Notes: generated by a model from the letters alone, not told the origin. A stretch of DNA of 64,000 bases from Psoroptes ovis (GCA_002943765.1 PQWQ01000004.1:1054001-1118000); one strand, 5' to 3'. Counted from the stretch's first letter, positions 38,301 through 49,102 are shown. Numbers and translations: made by a program.

Positions 38301-39305
38301 GGATATATGATTGCTGATCTTGTTGCTGTTGTTGTTGTTGGAGGTGGTGGATTGTTGTTGTTATTATTTTCCATTGATGATGATTGATTTGATTCATTAT
38401 TTTGGAATGGATTCAAATTCTGTAACAATATTTGTTGTTGTGTTTTAAGGAATGTTGATAATTTTGATTTAGATTTTTCAACACTATTTTCGGATGATTC
38501 AGTTTTTATTGACACTGAACAAGAAATGTCACTATCTCCGTCATTGTCATCATAATCAATATCAATATCATTATTATTATCTGACAATTGGGTAGTAAGT
38601 GATGATATTGAATGTTGATTTTTTCGATGACCAATTTTCGATGGAATGTCCTGACAATTATCACTACAATCATTGCCATTATAATTTTTACTATTTACAT
38701 TTTGAAAATGTTTACGTAAACATTGAACAATTTGTTGTGATATGAATTGTACATGATTTACATTATAAAGACGATCAATAAAACACGAAACGAGTAACCA
38801 TATGTCATTGCTAAATGTACAAATGAAACAAATGTTTAGTGAATTTTTTCAAGAAAATCAAATCAAAATTCAAAAACCTTAGTAAATTTTGAAAATCTTC
38901 AATCGACTGCTGTTGCTGATGTAATCGTTTCATCGATACTGTTGATGGTGATATAATCAATGGTCGATACCATGACATGATATAATATTCAACTATATTG
39001 TTGACTATTTTCATTAATAATTCATCAATTTCTTTGGTCATTACAATACGATTATTTTTGATTTTAGGCATCACCGAAGATTGTGATGGTGATGACTGAT
39101 TGGAATTCGATTCATTGTTTTTGACTGATGTCTCATTACAAGCATGATCTTCGATATGACCAGTAAAATCTTCATCAAAATCATTATGAGCATCACGAAT
39201 TATGATGGAAAATTTCCAATATAAATAAATTGATGTGAGAAAAGCTAATAATATTATGCTTGGTATTAGTAGAAAATAATATGTAAATATGATTATTAGA
39301 TTCAT
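32588..39305 (-). CDS. Sorting nexin, PXA/Nexin_C class (SNX25-like), 3 exons
   Basis: Exons 39305-38878, 38810-33176 and 32698-32588 give 2057 residues; introns are 67 and 477 bp. The N-terminus is a hydrophobic anchor (about 4-37, IPSIILLAFLTSIYLYW). PXA follows in two parts, about 100-180 (EIDELLMKIVNNIVEYYIMS; after the first splice SNDIWLLVSCFIDRL) and about 310-390 (LASHLFDIDLEKKLIKNL), separated by an Asn/Ser/Pro-rich insert. A weak RGS-like stretch begins near 690 (FHQIMLNKNFREYFKTF). Nexin_C fills about 1700-2040: FFQLLIDIFELKG, RRLLMFVMRLF, LIGQENIDRGLNKCYDIL, and after the last splice EFIEAFMLEYFPEF. That order is the SNX13/14/19/25 class, which sits in ER membranes, tethers organelles and binds lipids. 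No PX domain is recognisable. It is over twice the usual length, mainly from Asn, Asp, Gln and Ser runs. First junction splits a Ser codon; the donor AAG-GTTTTT is weak. Confidence 0.75.
32699..33175 (-). other. Last intron of the sorting-nexin gene
   Basis: Donor TAT-GTAAGT at 33175, acceptor ATACAG at 32699. It holds one mini-element and a fold-back around 32910-32935 (TTGTTGGTTAA facing TTAACCAAACAA). Protein homology continues smoothly across it. Confidence 0.75.
33061..33141 (+). mobile_element. 80-bp mini-element, type A, intronic
   Basis: TTAGGTTGTCCGAAAAG, core GATTATATCGTTGGGGAATT, right end CTTATCGGACAAACTAA. It lies about 30 bp from the splice donor, on the strand opposite the host gene. 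Confidence 0.9.
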
Positions 39306-39984
39306 TATTTACAGTTGATTTTTACACATTTTTAATTAATTTTCAAGTAATCAAGATAGTGGAGAGTTTAATAATGAATATCACATTCATTTTTTAAAAT
39401 TTCAAATAAGAAACAATAATAATCGTCATATAATTGGTGTAGAAATCAATTTGTTTTTGTTTTTTTCATTTCAATAATTGATGATTACAATAAATGAATT
39501 GTCAAATATCAATATATTCGAATATTTTTTTTATTCAATTTGTGTTTCAACATGAAAATTTTTTTTTCAATAAAATTGATCATTAATCAAAATACTGCGC
39601 CATTTTTCTATTTATATTTATTCATTTTTTTCATTTTGCACCAAATGTTTATAAAAATTTGTAAAGATTTTTGTCAGAGAAATAAATATAAACATAAACA
39701 TAAATTTTTATAAATAAAAAATTGTCAAAATAAACATTTAGTTTCAATGAAAATATTTTCGATTTCAAACAACAGCGGGCGCAGCATTTGGCATTTTTGA
39801 ACATTTGAAAATTTTCCAAAATGGTTTCAAGAATTTTGTTTCATTTATCGAATTGATTAGACTGAATTAACATCGAAATAAGTCTTTGTTCTTAAATTTT
39901 GTTTTATTTAAACTTTTATTCTTTCAAAACTAAAATCTAAAATATATTTAAGTGATCAGGTACTACTATGAATTTTAATTTAAA
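39306..39984. other. Spacer between two minus-strand genes
   Basis: Carries the 3' end of the golgin-like gene and, by position, the promoter of the sorting-nexin gene. AT-rich, with no mini-element. Confidence 0.5.
39903..39908 (-). terminator. Poly(A) signal, golgin-like gene
   Basis: AATAAA on the minus strand, about 77 bp after the stop codon of the golgin-like gene. Confidence 0.5.
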
Positions 39985-42900
39985 TTAATCGATAGTGTTT
40001 ACTTTCAAATAATCATGATCTTGAATATTTTCATTTTTATTGTTTAAAATGAAATCAAATGGTTTTTGATATTTATCGTTAACGCCATTGATATTGATAC
40101 CATCATTTGTGTTGATTATCGATCCATCATCATTAATCATACGCCATAATGATTGCTTTGAATCAATATTCATATAATTAATTGCAATTAAATAATGTAT
40201 TAGCAATAAATATATTAGTATAATGATACGATTAATTTTTGCACGTGTTTGACCAAATAACAATATATTTTTTTGTCTACGTAACCATCGTTTCAACAAA
40301 GTATATGATGATAAATTTGATTGATCATTGAATTTATCCATAATATCGTTATTATTGTTTGAATGATCATCCATTGATAATGCTAAACTAGATATATGAT
40401 GATTGTTATTTCTTAAATTTTCAACCTGATTGAATATATTGGAAAAAATTACAACAATAAGCCACAAATTTTGATTGAAATTTACCTGTTGCCAATAATC
40501 AATCGATTTGGTTCGAATCAGCTTTTGCACATGAATATCACCATCAACAATGTAACCACCATATTCGTTTAAATTATTCATAAAATGATAATTACCATCA
40601 TTATTACCATTATTGTTTGCATTATTGTTTACATTCAATGAATTTAAATAAAATGTTTCCAATTGCCGACGTCGTTGTCGTTCATTTTCCAATTGTTGTT
40701 CCATTTGTTGTAATTGTTCATTTTGTTCATCTAAACGTTGATTCATTTCACTGAATTTTATTTCATTCAAAGCTAAGTCAGCCAATAATTCAGCTTCATT
40801 TTTATTATTATTGTTATTATTAATATTTTCATTTTCTGTTTCGGGTTGCTGCTGCTGTTGTTGTTGTTGTGATGATTCAATTGTTTTAGATTTAAATTTA
40901 TCATTTAATGTAATTAATTTTTCTTGTAATTGTTTTATTTCACTTTCTTTCGATTTCAATTTTGCCATCATTTTACGTGAACGTTGTTCAAATTCAGTTT
41001 TTTCACCTTAAAACGGAAAAAAATTCAATCAATCAAATATTAATCGAATTTAAATAGAAATACATAGATTAACTAACGTAATATTAAATCTTTTTCTTTT
41101 TTCAATTGTTCATTGATTTGTTCCAATTGCTTTTCATATTTACGTATTGTTTGCTCTGATTGTTCTTGTTGCCGTTTACGTTCTTGTTTTTCATCATCCA
41201 ATGCTTTCATTAAGCTATCTATTTGATTTTTATAATAAACAAATTCATCTTCAAATTCAGATGATACTGATAATTTATTTCGTTTTTACATAGCCGGATC
41301 CGGTTTTTGATTTTAAAGAAAATATAAAGTAAAACAAATATTAGGTTAGTATATTTTTGGCTTTGTTCTTTTTTTTCGGTTGTTTAATGCATACCCATAT
41401 TCTGTATAGAAAGCTCTAATTGTTCAATTTTTGAACGTAATTCTTTAATGATTGATTGTGAACAAGATAAATCCGTTTTCAAATTATTTATCTCAACATC
41501 ATATTCATTTTGTTGTTTATTTAATTTTAATTGCATTTCTTGTACACGACAATCAATCATTGTTTGTTTTTGTAATTCTTCATATTTTAATCTACCTTCA
41601 AGTTCTTCAATTTTTGCTTGTAATTCTATTTCATTTTTAATACTTTTTTTCAAACGTTCTTCTAATCTTAAATAACGATCTTTAAGGCTTTGCATTTTTT
41701 GTTGTAGCTTTTCAATTAAACTTTCACGTTCATTAATTGCTGTACTAAAGCTTTCGATTTCAAGCTCATAATTATGTTTCAATATATCTAATTCATATTG
41801 TACATCGCTTAAACTAAATTCATCATCTTTTGCTTTCTGTTTTAATTGTTCATTTTCTTGTTCTAATTCAACGATACGATTACGATATTCTTGTTCATTT
41901 TTCATCAATGTTTCTAAATCATGTTGCATTTTAACAAAATGTTCATATGCTTTTATTGATGTTGTTACAACATCTTCATTCATATCCATCGACATCATTG
42001 TCGTTTTGATTTGTTGTTGATCGATTACATTACTATTTTTATTAATAATATTAATATCATTTCCATTATTTATTTGTTTATCATTTATTGATTTATCATC
42101 ATCATTATCATTATCATTATTATTTGATTTTAATGATACATTCAATACAGTTGCCGGTGTATTTACTATCGATTCTCGCTCTTGGCCATCATTATTATTA
42201 TCGATTTTTTCCAATAAATTTTCTTTGTTTTTCATATGTTCATCAACAACACTAGTATCGAGTGGTAATCGGTCATCATTATCATTCAATTGCCCTTCAT
42301 TATTGCTGCTATCATTGATATCATTATTATTTGTTTCATTATTATTATTGCAAGTATTATTAATATTATCATTAATTTTATATAAACGACTTTGTTGCAT
42401 TAATTGTTCAATTTTACGATATTGTTCAAGTAGATCATTGTAAATAGCATCTTTTTGTTGTCGATCATCATCATTCATAATTTGAAAAGGAGGTGGTGGT
42501 GGTGGTGATAAAGTTGTTGGTATTTGTGATGATGTTTTAACTGTTGTCATCATTGCCATTGAATTGATTTGATTATTATCATTATTATTATTATTATTTT
42601 TAATCGGACTTTTTTGATCGATAATTGATTGTTGTTGTTTGATTATTGTTTCATCCACTGCAATTGCCTTTGTAATGGCTGTGGATGAAGAATCATCTAA
42701 TGAATTAGTAAATTTATTTTCATTTTCGATCGATTGTCCTTGTAAATAAGCTAATAATAATGATATTTTTATATGAGAAAAGATTTTTGAAAACCCGAAA
42801 TGAAAATTAGACAAATGAAACAAATGAAACAATAGAAGTAATAATAATTTTAAAATTTTAAAATATTTTTTTAATGAAAAAATCGATTTTCTTCTGTGTA

Positions 42901-45900
42901 AATATGCGTGCATTTGTTCTATTTCTATCTATGCGTGTGTGTGTGTGCATGTTTGAATAAACTTTGCATAAAACCAACTTGACTCCAGAAGCAGTTGGAG
43001 AAATTGAAAATGAAACAACATTGAAAAATGATCTTCTCCTGAATGCAAATGGATAGAGGTTAGGGTGGTGGTGGTGGTGGTAGCAGCGATAAGATTGAAC
43101 ATAAATAAATAAATTGTTAAAAAGCTTTGAATTATTAATCAATTTCGGAAATATAAAATGTTATATATGTTAATTCTACTTTTTATTAGACAAAATTACC
43201 ATCATTATTACCATTATTATTATCATTAATATTCATTAATTTAGATTCAATTATTGATGTTAATGATTGTTGTTGTTGTTGTTGTTGTTTATGTTGATGA
43301 TGTTGATGTTGGTGATGGTTGTGGCCTTGAACAATACCAATACAATCACCATTATTATTATTATTTTCACCATTAATAATATCGACACCGATCAATGATC
43401 CATGCACTTGTTGTTGTTGCTGTTGTGATGGTGTTGGTGTTTGTTGATGATGATGATTGTGATTATCCATTATTATTTGATGGATACGCTCTAAATCATT
43501 TGCACCGATCGGTGTTGTCGATGCTTCAGTATTTGTATAGAATGATGCCGACTATATTTTTCAGTAGTGATTTATTTTTGAATTTTTATAATCATTATGA
43601 AAATAGGAAAAAATTTTTGAATAAAATAATTTAAATGGAAAAAAAAGAAAATTATTCATGAATATTTCATGTTTTAGACACATTTTCAATTCAATTCTCG
43701 GGTTCAACTTAATGTACAATGTATATTGTAAGGCTATGCTTGCATTCATAGCTATATATGACTGCATGAATATCGGCCAAATAGAAAAATTCCGGTACAA
43801 ATTTCATAAAACGCCATAAACATACGAACTGTCGATGTGTCAATTGCACATTAATCATCAACACATTTGAACTCATTAGTCAGATGTGTTTAACATTGAT
43901 TTTCACATTGGCTTTAATCGCATATATAAAGAGTCGATTGTTGGTCGAAGAGAAGAGTTTAAGGTTTTTGATCAAATCGATCACTCAATCATCACCATCA
44001 CCATCAACACAATTATTTATATTTATTTATTTACATTTGTCAAATTATTACCATTCTAAATTGTATTTATTATTATCATCTATTTAATTGTCATTTTATA
44101 CTGTCGTTTTTACTCTGCTGGTTTTATATCAAAATATTATCATTAAATTATTTACAAAATTAATCAACAGGTTATGGACTCTTTCACGAACCGCATCACT
44201 GTATTGACATCCTTGTCCTATGCTCGCTGGTCAAATGAAATTATTGCCGCGTTGGAATCGAAACAACTTTTTGAATATGTATCTACTAATATCGAGGAAG
44301 CAAAATTTAACAAACAGTCAGATGCTTCGGCAAAATTGATTTTATACAATTCCATTGACGACGAAAATTATCAACGAATTCGGACATGGACGACCGCGAA
44401 GCAAATCTATGAAAGTTTGCACGAGTACCATCGAGGTTCCAAAATGGAACAATTAGAAAAATTATACAATCGATTTCATACGATTAAGTGGGACAACGAC
44501 GTAAACCAATTTTTCTCAACGATACGATCAATTGCGGCTGACTTAAACAATTACGGACGAAAAATCACTGACGAAGAATTGTGTACAAAAATATTGGCTA
44601 TTTTGCCAATCGAATATGATTCGGTGATAACCAGCGTATCTGGACTTAAGAAAAGTAACATCAAAGTTTCGCTCAATTTATTAGAGTCAATGGTGCAAGA
44701 ACGACATGATCGTATTGACAAAGAAAACCGGTCAACGACAAATGAAGATGATAATCGACGAAAGAATGATAATTTGACGAAAAATGTTTTGGGCATGGCC
44801 AAACGCAAGAATGTAGTGCGTTGTTATCATTGCCACAAAGTTGGCCATATTAAACGAAATTGCCCAAGGTTGAAGAATGGTGATGATGGTGATCGAAGAA
44901 AACCAAATGCATCGAAACCCACAAGCTCGAAGTTATTGATGGCGGTTAATTCGAGGAAGTCGAACCATGGGGACGTGGTCAAACCGATGACGAGAAATGA
45001 TGGTTATGAAAGGTTTCTCATATTTGCAGACAATGGCTCAAGCCAACACGTTCTTAATGAGAGACGATATTTCTCAGAGGTGAGACCAGTCGATGAAGAC
45101 GAATTATTGTCTCCTGGTGGTGCTCTTAAAGCATCTGGTATCGGTAATGTTGAATTTCAAGTTCATGATGGTACAAATTGGCGTGATATTGAACTGAGTA
45201 ATGTTCTGTTATGTGAAGATTCGCCAATGAACTTATTATCGATTGGTCGACTGTCCAGAAATGAAGGGGTTACATTTGGTGGTGATCTTGATCATTTTAT
45301 TATTTATCAGTATGGTGAGCCAATTATATATTCTGATGCGTCTCAAGAATATGAAAATGTCTGGGAAGTTTGAGCACGATTCCCGAAACGTAGATTGGTA
45401 ATGTCAGCCTTATTAACCAATATGTCGACGTGGCATGAACGATTCAACCATGTAAACAAGCGAACGCTGGCTTCAATGTCGAACCGTGAATTAGTGGCGG
45501 GTATGCCCGATAAATTGAATGATGACATGGGCTTTTGCCAGGGCTGTTGTAATGGTAAGATGGTTGAATCGGGACATCCGTTGGTCCAGAATAAGATGCA
45601 CGCAGATGCTGGTGAGTTCATGCATTTAGACATTGGTGGCTATATGCAGGTGCCATCGATACACCTGAACCGATATTTTATGATCGCTGTTGATGATAAA
45701 TCTGGTTACATTAAGATCAATTTTATGCGAGACCGAGCTGAAGTATTGTGCAAATTCAAACGATTGGTGAATGAAGTCAAGCTCGAGACTGGTAACCAGA
45801 TTAGATGCATACGTAGTGATTGTGGTACGGAGTTTACATCCAATAGTTTTCAACGACTATTGAACGATCATGGCATCTTACATCAACGTGCGACTGTGGG

Positions 45901-48900
45901 TACTCCACAGCAGAACGGTAAAGCCGAACGTAATATTCGTACGATTACCGAGCACGCAACAGCTTCATTAGTGAATAAGAATTTACCGAAGTTCCTTTGG
46001 GACGAGGCGGTTAATCAAGCTGTGTATACGCATAATCGCGTGCTGAATAGTTCTGGCATTATTCCATATACCGTCTGGTTCGGGCGAAAGCCCAACGTAT
46101 CGCATTTACGTATTTTTGGTTCAACTGGTGAAATGCTGGTGAAACAGGCGAACAAATTTGAATCAAAAACGGTGCCTGTGATATTGGTTGGTTACGAAGG
46201 AGAATCGATTTACCGATGTTATCTGAAGGAATCACGATGTATTGAATTATCATCTTCGGTAAAATGGAATGAACAACCAAGTGTTCAATCTAGTATTGTT
46301 AAACAATCATCAAATGAACCAGCTGTTGATACGAATGTTACACCAAATATGATTGATGAACCAAAAGTTGATGATGTTAAAAATGATGATGCTATCGATC
46401 AGCAACCAGTGAGTAATGAAACAGGGGAGCCAGGTACTAGTCAACCGAAACGAGGGCGACCCTTGGGTGCCAAAAACCGACAGTACAAAGTTAATATTGA
46501 TCGTTTGCAATCGTTGCGTCGTCTTGCTGGTTTTGTTGGCTGTCCAAAGTCGTATAATGATGCTGTGAACAGTGCTGAATCCGATAAATGGATACAATCA
46601 ATGAACGTGGAATACAAAGCACTGATTGAAAATGATACGTGGACCTTGGTCCCGAGACCTAGTGACGAGACTGTAATATCCGTCAAATGGTTGTACAGCA
46701 TCAAAGACGATGGACGATACAAGAGCCGTCTTGTGGCTAGAGGTTTCGAAGCAAACGACAGCGATTTAAATTACTATGCACCAGTCGTGAATGCTGATAT
46801 CATTCGATTAGTTTTTAGCTTGATCGCATCATTTGATATGACAATGATCCAATTTGATGTATCTACCGCGTTTTTAAATGGTTTTATTGATCATAATGTA
46901 TATATTGAACAACCGGTTGGCTATAATGATGGTAGTGATAAAGTGTGTAAATTGAAACGTGGATTGTATGGACTACGTGAAAGTCCGCAAGCTTGGAACA
47001 AGCGTTTCAACGAAATTATTGTGAAATATGGTTTTAACGTCTCGAATTATGATTCCTGTTTTTACTATAAATTAACTAATGACGATTTTACAATGGTAAT
47101 TCTTTATGTAGACGATGGTATTATTTGTTCGACGAAACCTGATTTACCTGAAAAAATATTTAATTATTTGAACAAGCACTTTAAAGTCAACAAAATATCA
47201 TCAAACATTTACGTTGGATTCGAATACAAACGAAATCGTCAAAATCGACAAATATTATTATGCCAATCGAAATACACAATGAATAAGTTAAAACAGTTTT
47301 TAATGGATCAAAGTAAACCGATGGATTCCCCTTGTTCAATGGACGATTTGTATATTGATTCCCCAAAAGATGGTGATTATCCTTATCGTCAGGCAATTGG
47401 ATCGATGATGTATCTGGCATACAAAACAAGGCCTGATATATGTTATATTGTGTCTACATTGGCTCGATTTGTGGAACAACCTACCGCATTACATGTTGTA
47501 GCAGTCAAACGCGTGTGGCGTTATTTAAAATCAACTATCAATACTGGTATTGTATTAGGCGGCCAACAGCAATTAACATTAACAGCTTATTCTGACGCTG
47601 ATCTTGCTGGTCGCAAGAACGATCGTAAAACAACTTCGGGTTACGTAGTAATGGTAAATGGGCCAATCATTTGGAAATCTAAAGCGCAGAAAATGATCGT
47701 CGATAATACAGCTGAAGCTGAATTCATAGCGGCAGGAATGTGTTCCAAAGAAATGCGATTTATCATGAATGTATTAAGCGAATTGAAGTTAGCAATCGAT
47801 CGGCCAATATTATTTATAGACAATCAATCGACCATCGCCCAAATTAACCAAATAGACATTCCATCGAAATTGAAACATATTGCGATTAAATATCATATGA
47901 TTCGACAATTGGTTAAAGATGAAATTATACAAATTGAATGGGTCGAATCGAATAAACAAATGGCTGATTGGTTTACTAAACCTTTGACTATTGCTAAACA
48001 TCATTTAATGTTACGTTTATGGCAAATGGATGAAAATGTACAATCGACAGGGGAGTGTTGATGTGTCAATTGCACATTAATCATCAACACATTTGAACTC
48101 ATTAGTCAGATGTGTTTAACATTGATTTTCACATTGGCTTTAATCGCATATATAAAGAGTCGATTGTTGGTCGAAGAGAAGAGTTTAAGGTTTTTGATCA
48201 AATCGATCACTCAATCATCACCATCACCATCAACACAATTATTTATATTTATTTATTTACATTTGTCAAATTATTACCATTCTAAATTGTATTTATTATT
48301 ATCATCTATTTAATTGTCATTTTATACTGTCGTTTTTACTCTGCTGGTTTTATATCAAAATATTATCATTAAATTATTTACAAAATTAATCAACACGAAC
48401 ATACACATAATGAATATAATATACATTTACCTTTAAATATTTAACTTCATTTTCAAGCTGTGAATTTTTAATAATTAAATGCTGTATTTTTGTTTGCATT
48501 GCAGCCAATTCATGATTCATTGAATTGATATGATGCATTTTTTCCAACAATGCATCATCACGTTGACGAATTTCTTTTGAAAATGATTCACAAACAAATG
48601 CATTACGTTTTTCAATATCTTTCAATATACATAAATGTTGATCAATATCGCTTAATACTGTTTGTAATTCAATGTTTGCATTCAATGTATTCATTGTATT
48701 ATTATTATTATTATTATTACTATTAGTATTGCTACAAGCATTAACTAATTCTTTTGTTTTATAATTATTTTCCATATTACTATTATTATTATTATCATCA
48801 ATATCAATTGTATTATTATTATTGTTATTATGATTATTATTATCAAATGATGATGATGGTGATGATGATTTATAATTAATTCCAATTATTAATTTAAAAC

Positions 48901-49102
48901 GTTGTAATAACGATTCCAATTTGAATATATTTTCATTTATTTGTAATTGATAATGTTTATAATTATCAATAATTGATTTATCAATTAAAGCTGTTGTTTC
49001 GGTTGTTTGAAAGGTTGTTGTTATTGTTGTTGTTTGAACATTATCAATATCAATATTATTATTATTATGATTATTATTATTCGATGTAATATTTAAATCC
49101 AT
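39985..49102 (-). CDS. Golgin-like coiled-coil tail-anchored protein, 6 exons
   Basis: Exons 49102-48431, 43551-43200, 42738-41395, 41266-41078, 41006-40486 and 40425-39985. Junction phases 0,1,1,1,0 agree throughout and total 1172 residues. Long heptad-type coiled coils fill exons 1, 3, 4 and 5 (for example LEQENEQLKQKAKDDEF, LEERLKKSIKNEIELQAKI, NEQLQQMEQQLENERQRRR), broken by Asn, His and Gln runs. A single membrane segment lies near residues 1081-1104 (INRIIILIYLLLIHYLIAI), after a basic stretch (KRWLRRQKN), followed by a tail of about 68 residues. Coiled coil plus C-terminal anchor is the plan of golgin-84 (GOLGA5) and CASP, Golgi vesicle tethers; end sequences slightly favour golgin-84, but no signature proves it. 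Intron 1 (43552-48430) holds a copia element in opposite orientation; intron 5 is only 60 bp. An alternative exon 3 acceptor at 42751 adds four residues. Confidence 0.65.
40426..40485 (-). other. 60-bp in-frame intron of the golgin-like gene
   Basis: Donor CAACAG-GTAAAT and acceptor AATCAG are both strong. The intron is exactly 20 codons long without a stop, so an ORF finder reads through it and adds a false membrane-like stretch (NLWLIVVIFSNIF). Confidence 0.75.
43825..43829. repeat. Target-site duplication of the copia element, left
   Basis: CGAAC, repeated exactly at 48396-48400. Confidence 0.95.
43830..44169 (+). repeat. Copia 5' LTR
   Basis: A 340-bp LTR starting TGTCGATG and ending TCAACA. 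It differs from the 3' LTR at one base only (position 4, C against T). A TATA box (TATATAAAG) lies at 43923-43931, giving a U3 of roughly 120 bp. Confidence 0.97.
44170..44182 (+). promoter_or_regulatory. Copia primer-binding site
   Basis: GGTTATGG directly after the 5' LTR is complementary to CCATAACC, the anticodon-loop region of initiator methionine tRNA. Drosophila copia uses such a half-tRNA primer. The Gag start codon lies inside this site. Confidence 0.65.
44174..45373 (+). CDS. Copia Gag and protease
   Basis: A 399-residue frame from the ATG in the primer site to TGA at 45371. The N-terminal half is copia-type Gag (RWSNEIIAALESKQLFEYV near 20-40; LEKLYNRFHTIKW). One CCHC knuckle, CYHCHKVGHIKRNC, at about 217-230 follows a basic stretch and binds RNA. 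The aspartic protease domain starts near 284, where the active-site triplet reads DNG (FADNGSSQH) instead of the usual DSG. The following MNLLSIGRLS is typical of copia protease. The next frame continues in the same phase, so the TGA is the only break in an otherwise single Gag-Pol frame. Confidence 0.9.
   Translation: MDSFTNRITVLTSLSYARWSNEIIAALESKQLFEYVSTNIEEAKFNKQSDASAKLILYNSIDDENYQRIRTWTTAKQIYESLHEYHRGSKMEQLEKLYNRFHTIKWDNDVNQFFSTIRSIAADLNNYGRKITDEELCTKILAILPIEYDSVITSVSGLKKSNIKVSLNLLESMVQERHDRIDKENRSTTNEDDNRRKNDNLTKNVLGMAKRKNVVRCYHCHKVGHIKRNCPRLKNGDDGDRRKPNASKPTSSKLLMAVNSRKSNHGDVVKPMTRNDGYERFLIFADNGSSQHVLNERRYFSEVRPVDEDELLSPGGALKASGIGNVEFQVHDGTNWRDIELSNVLLCEDSPMNLLSIGRLSRNEGVTFGGDLDHFIIYQYGEPIIYSDASQEYENVWEV
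45371..45373 (+). other. In-frame TGA between copia protease and integrase
   Basis: TGA followed by GCA. Both flanking frames share phase and no further stop intervenes. Either a recent nonsense change or a readthrough stop that would lower Pol output. Confidence 0.85.
45374..48061 (+). CDS. Copia integrase, reverse transcriptase and RNase H
   Basis: An open frame of about 895 codons downstream of the TGA; the first ATG is at 45401. Order: HHCC zinc region (WHERFNH then CQGC); integrase core with the three acidic residues in IAVDDKSGY / RSDCGTEF / NGKAERN; a linker rich in charged residues; RT with VKWLYSIKDDG, QFDVSTAFLNG and the catalytic YVDD near residue 571 from 45395; RNase H with YSDADLAG and AEAEFIAA, ending KQMADWFTKPL. 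All catalytic motifs are intact. The stop codon lies in the first bases of the 3' LTR. The product copies element RNA into DNA and inserts it into the genome. Confidence 0.93.
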   Translation, partial: ARFPKRRLVMSALLTNMSTWHERFNHVNKRTLASMSNRELVAGMPDKLNDDMGFCQGCCNGKMVESGHPLVQNKMHADAGEFMHLDIGGYMQVPSIHLNRYFMIAVDDKSGYIKINFMRDRAEVLCKFKRLVNEVKLETGNQIRCIRSDCGTEFTSNSFQRLLNDHGILHQRATVGTPQQNGKAERNIRTITEHATASLVNKNLPKFLWDEAVNQAVYTHNRVLNSSGIIPYTVWFGRKPNVSHLRIFGSTGEMLVKQANKFESKTVPVILVGYEGESIYRCYLKESRCIELSSSVKWNEQPSVQSSIVKQSSNEPAVDTNVTPNMIDEPKVDDVKNDDAIDQQPVSNETGEPGTSQPKRGRPLGAKNRQYKVNIDRLQSLRRLAGFVGCPKSYNDAVNSAESDKWIQSMNVEYKALIENDTWTLVPRPSDETVISVKWLYSIKDDGRYKSRLVARGFEANDSDLNYYAPVVNADIIRLVFSLIASFDMTMIQFDVSTAFLNGFIDHNVYIEQPVGYNDGSDKVCKLKRGLYGLRESPQAWNKRFNEIIVKYGFNVSNYDSCFYYKLTNDDFTMVILYVDDGIICSTKPDLPEKIFNYLNKHFKVNKISSNIYVGFEYKRNRQNRQILLCQSKYTMNKLKQFLMDQSKPMDSPCSMDDLYIDSPKDGDYPYRQAIGSMMYLAYKTRPDICYIVSTLARFVEQPTALHVVAVKRVWRYLKSTINTGIVLGGQQQLTLTAYSDADLAGRKNDRKTTSGYVVMVNGPIIWKSKAQKMIVDNTAEAEFIAAGMCSKEMRFIMNVLSELKLAIDRPILFIDNQSTIAQINQIDIPSKLKHIAIKYHMIRQLVKDEIIQIEWVESNKQMADWFTKPLTIAKHHLMLRLWQMDENVQSTGEC
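48048..48055 (+). promoter_or_regulatory. Copia polypurine tract
   Basis: AGGGGAG immediately before the 3' LTR, the usual primer for plus-strand DNA synthesis. Confidence 0.75.
48056..48395 (+). repeat. Copia 3' LTR
   Basis: 340 bp starting TGTTGATG and ending TCAACA, followed by the duplicate CGAAC at 48396-48400. The first bases also encode the end of Pol. Confidence 0.97.

Larger units (their letters stand above)
43830..48395 (+). mobile_element. Complete Ty1/copia retrotransposon
   Basis: A 4566-bp element with 340-bp LTRs, a primer site, Gag-protease and integrase-RT-RNase H frames, a polypurine tract and a 5-bp duplication CGAAC. Integrase before RT defines copia. The nearly identical LTRs mean a recent insertion. 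It sits in intron 1 of the golgin-like gene on the opposite strand. Without it and one duplicate the intron would be about 308 bp. One in-frame TGA separates the two coding blocks. Confidence 0.95.

Noticed and set aside
41336..41356. Half of a mini-element end (ATATTAGGTTAG)
   Set aside because: No second arm; too short to separate from chance in this sequence.
43884..44087. 67-codon frame found twice (again at 48110-48313)
   Set aside because: It is the LTR of the copia element read as protein, not a duplicated gene.
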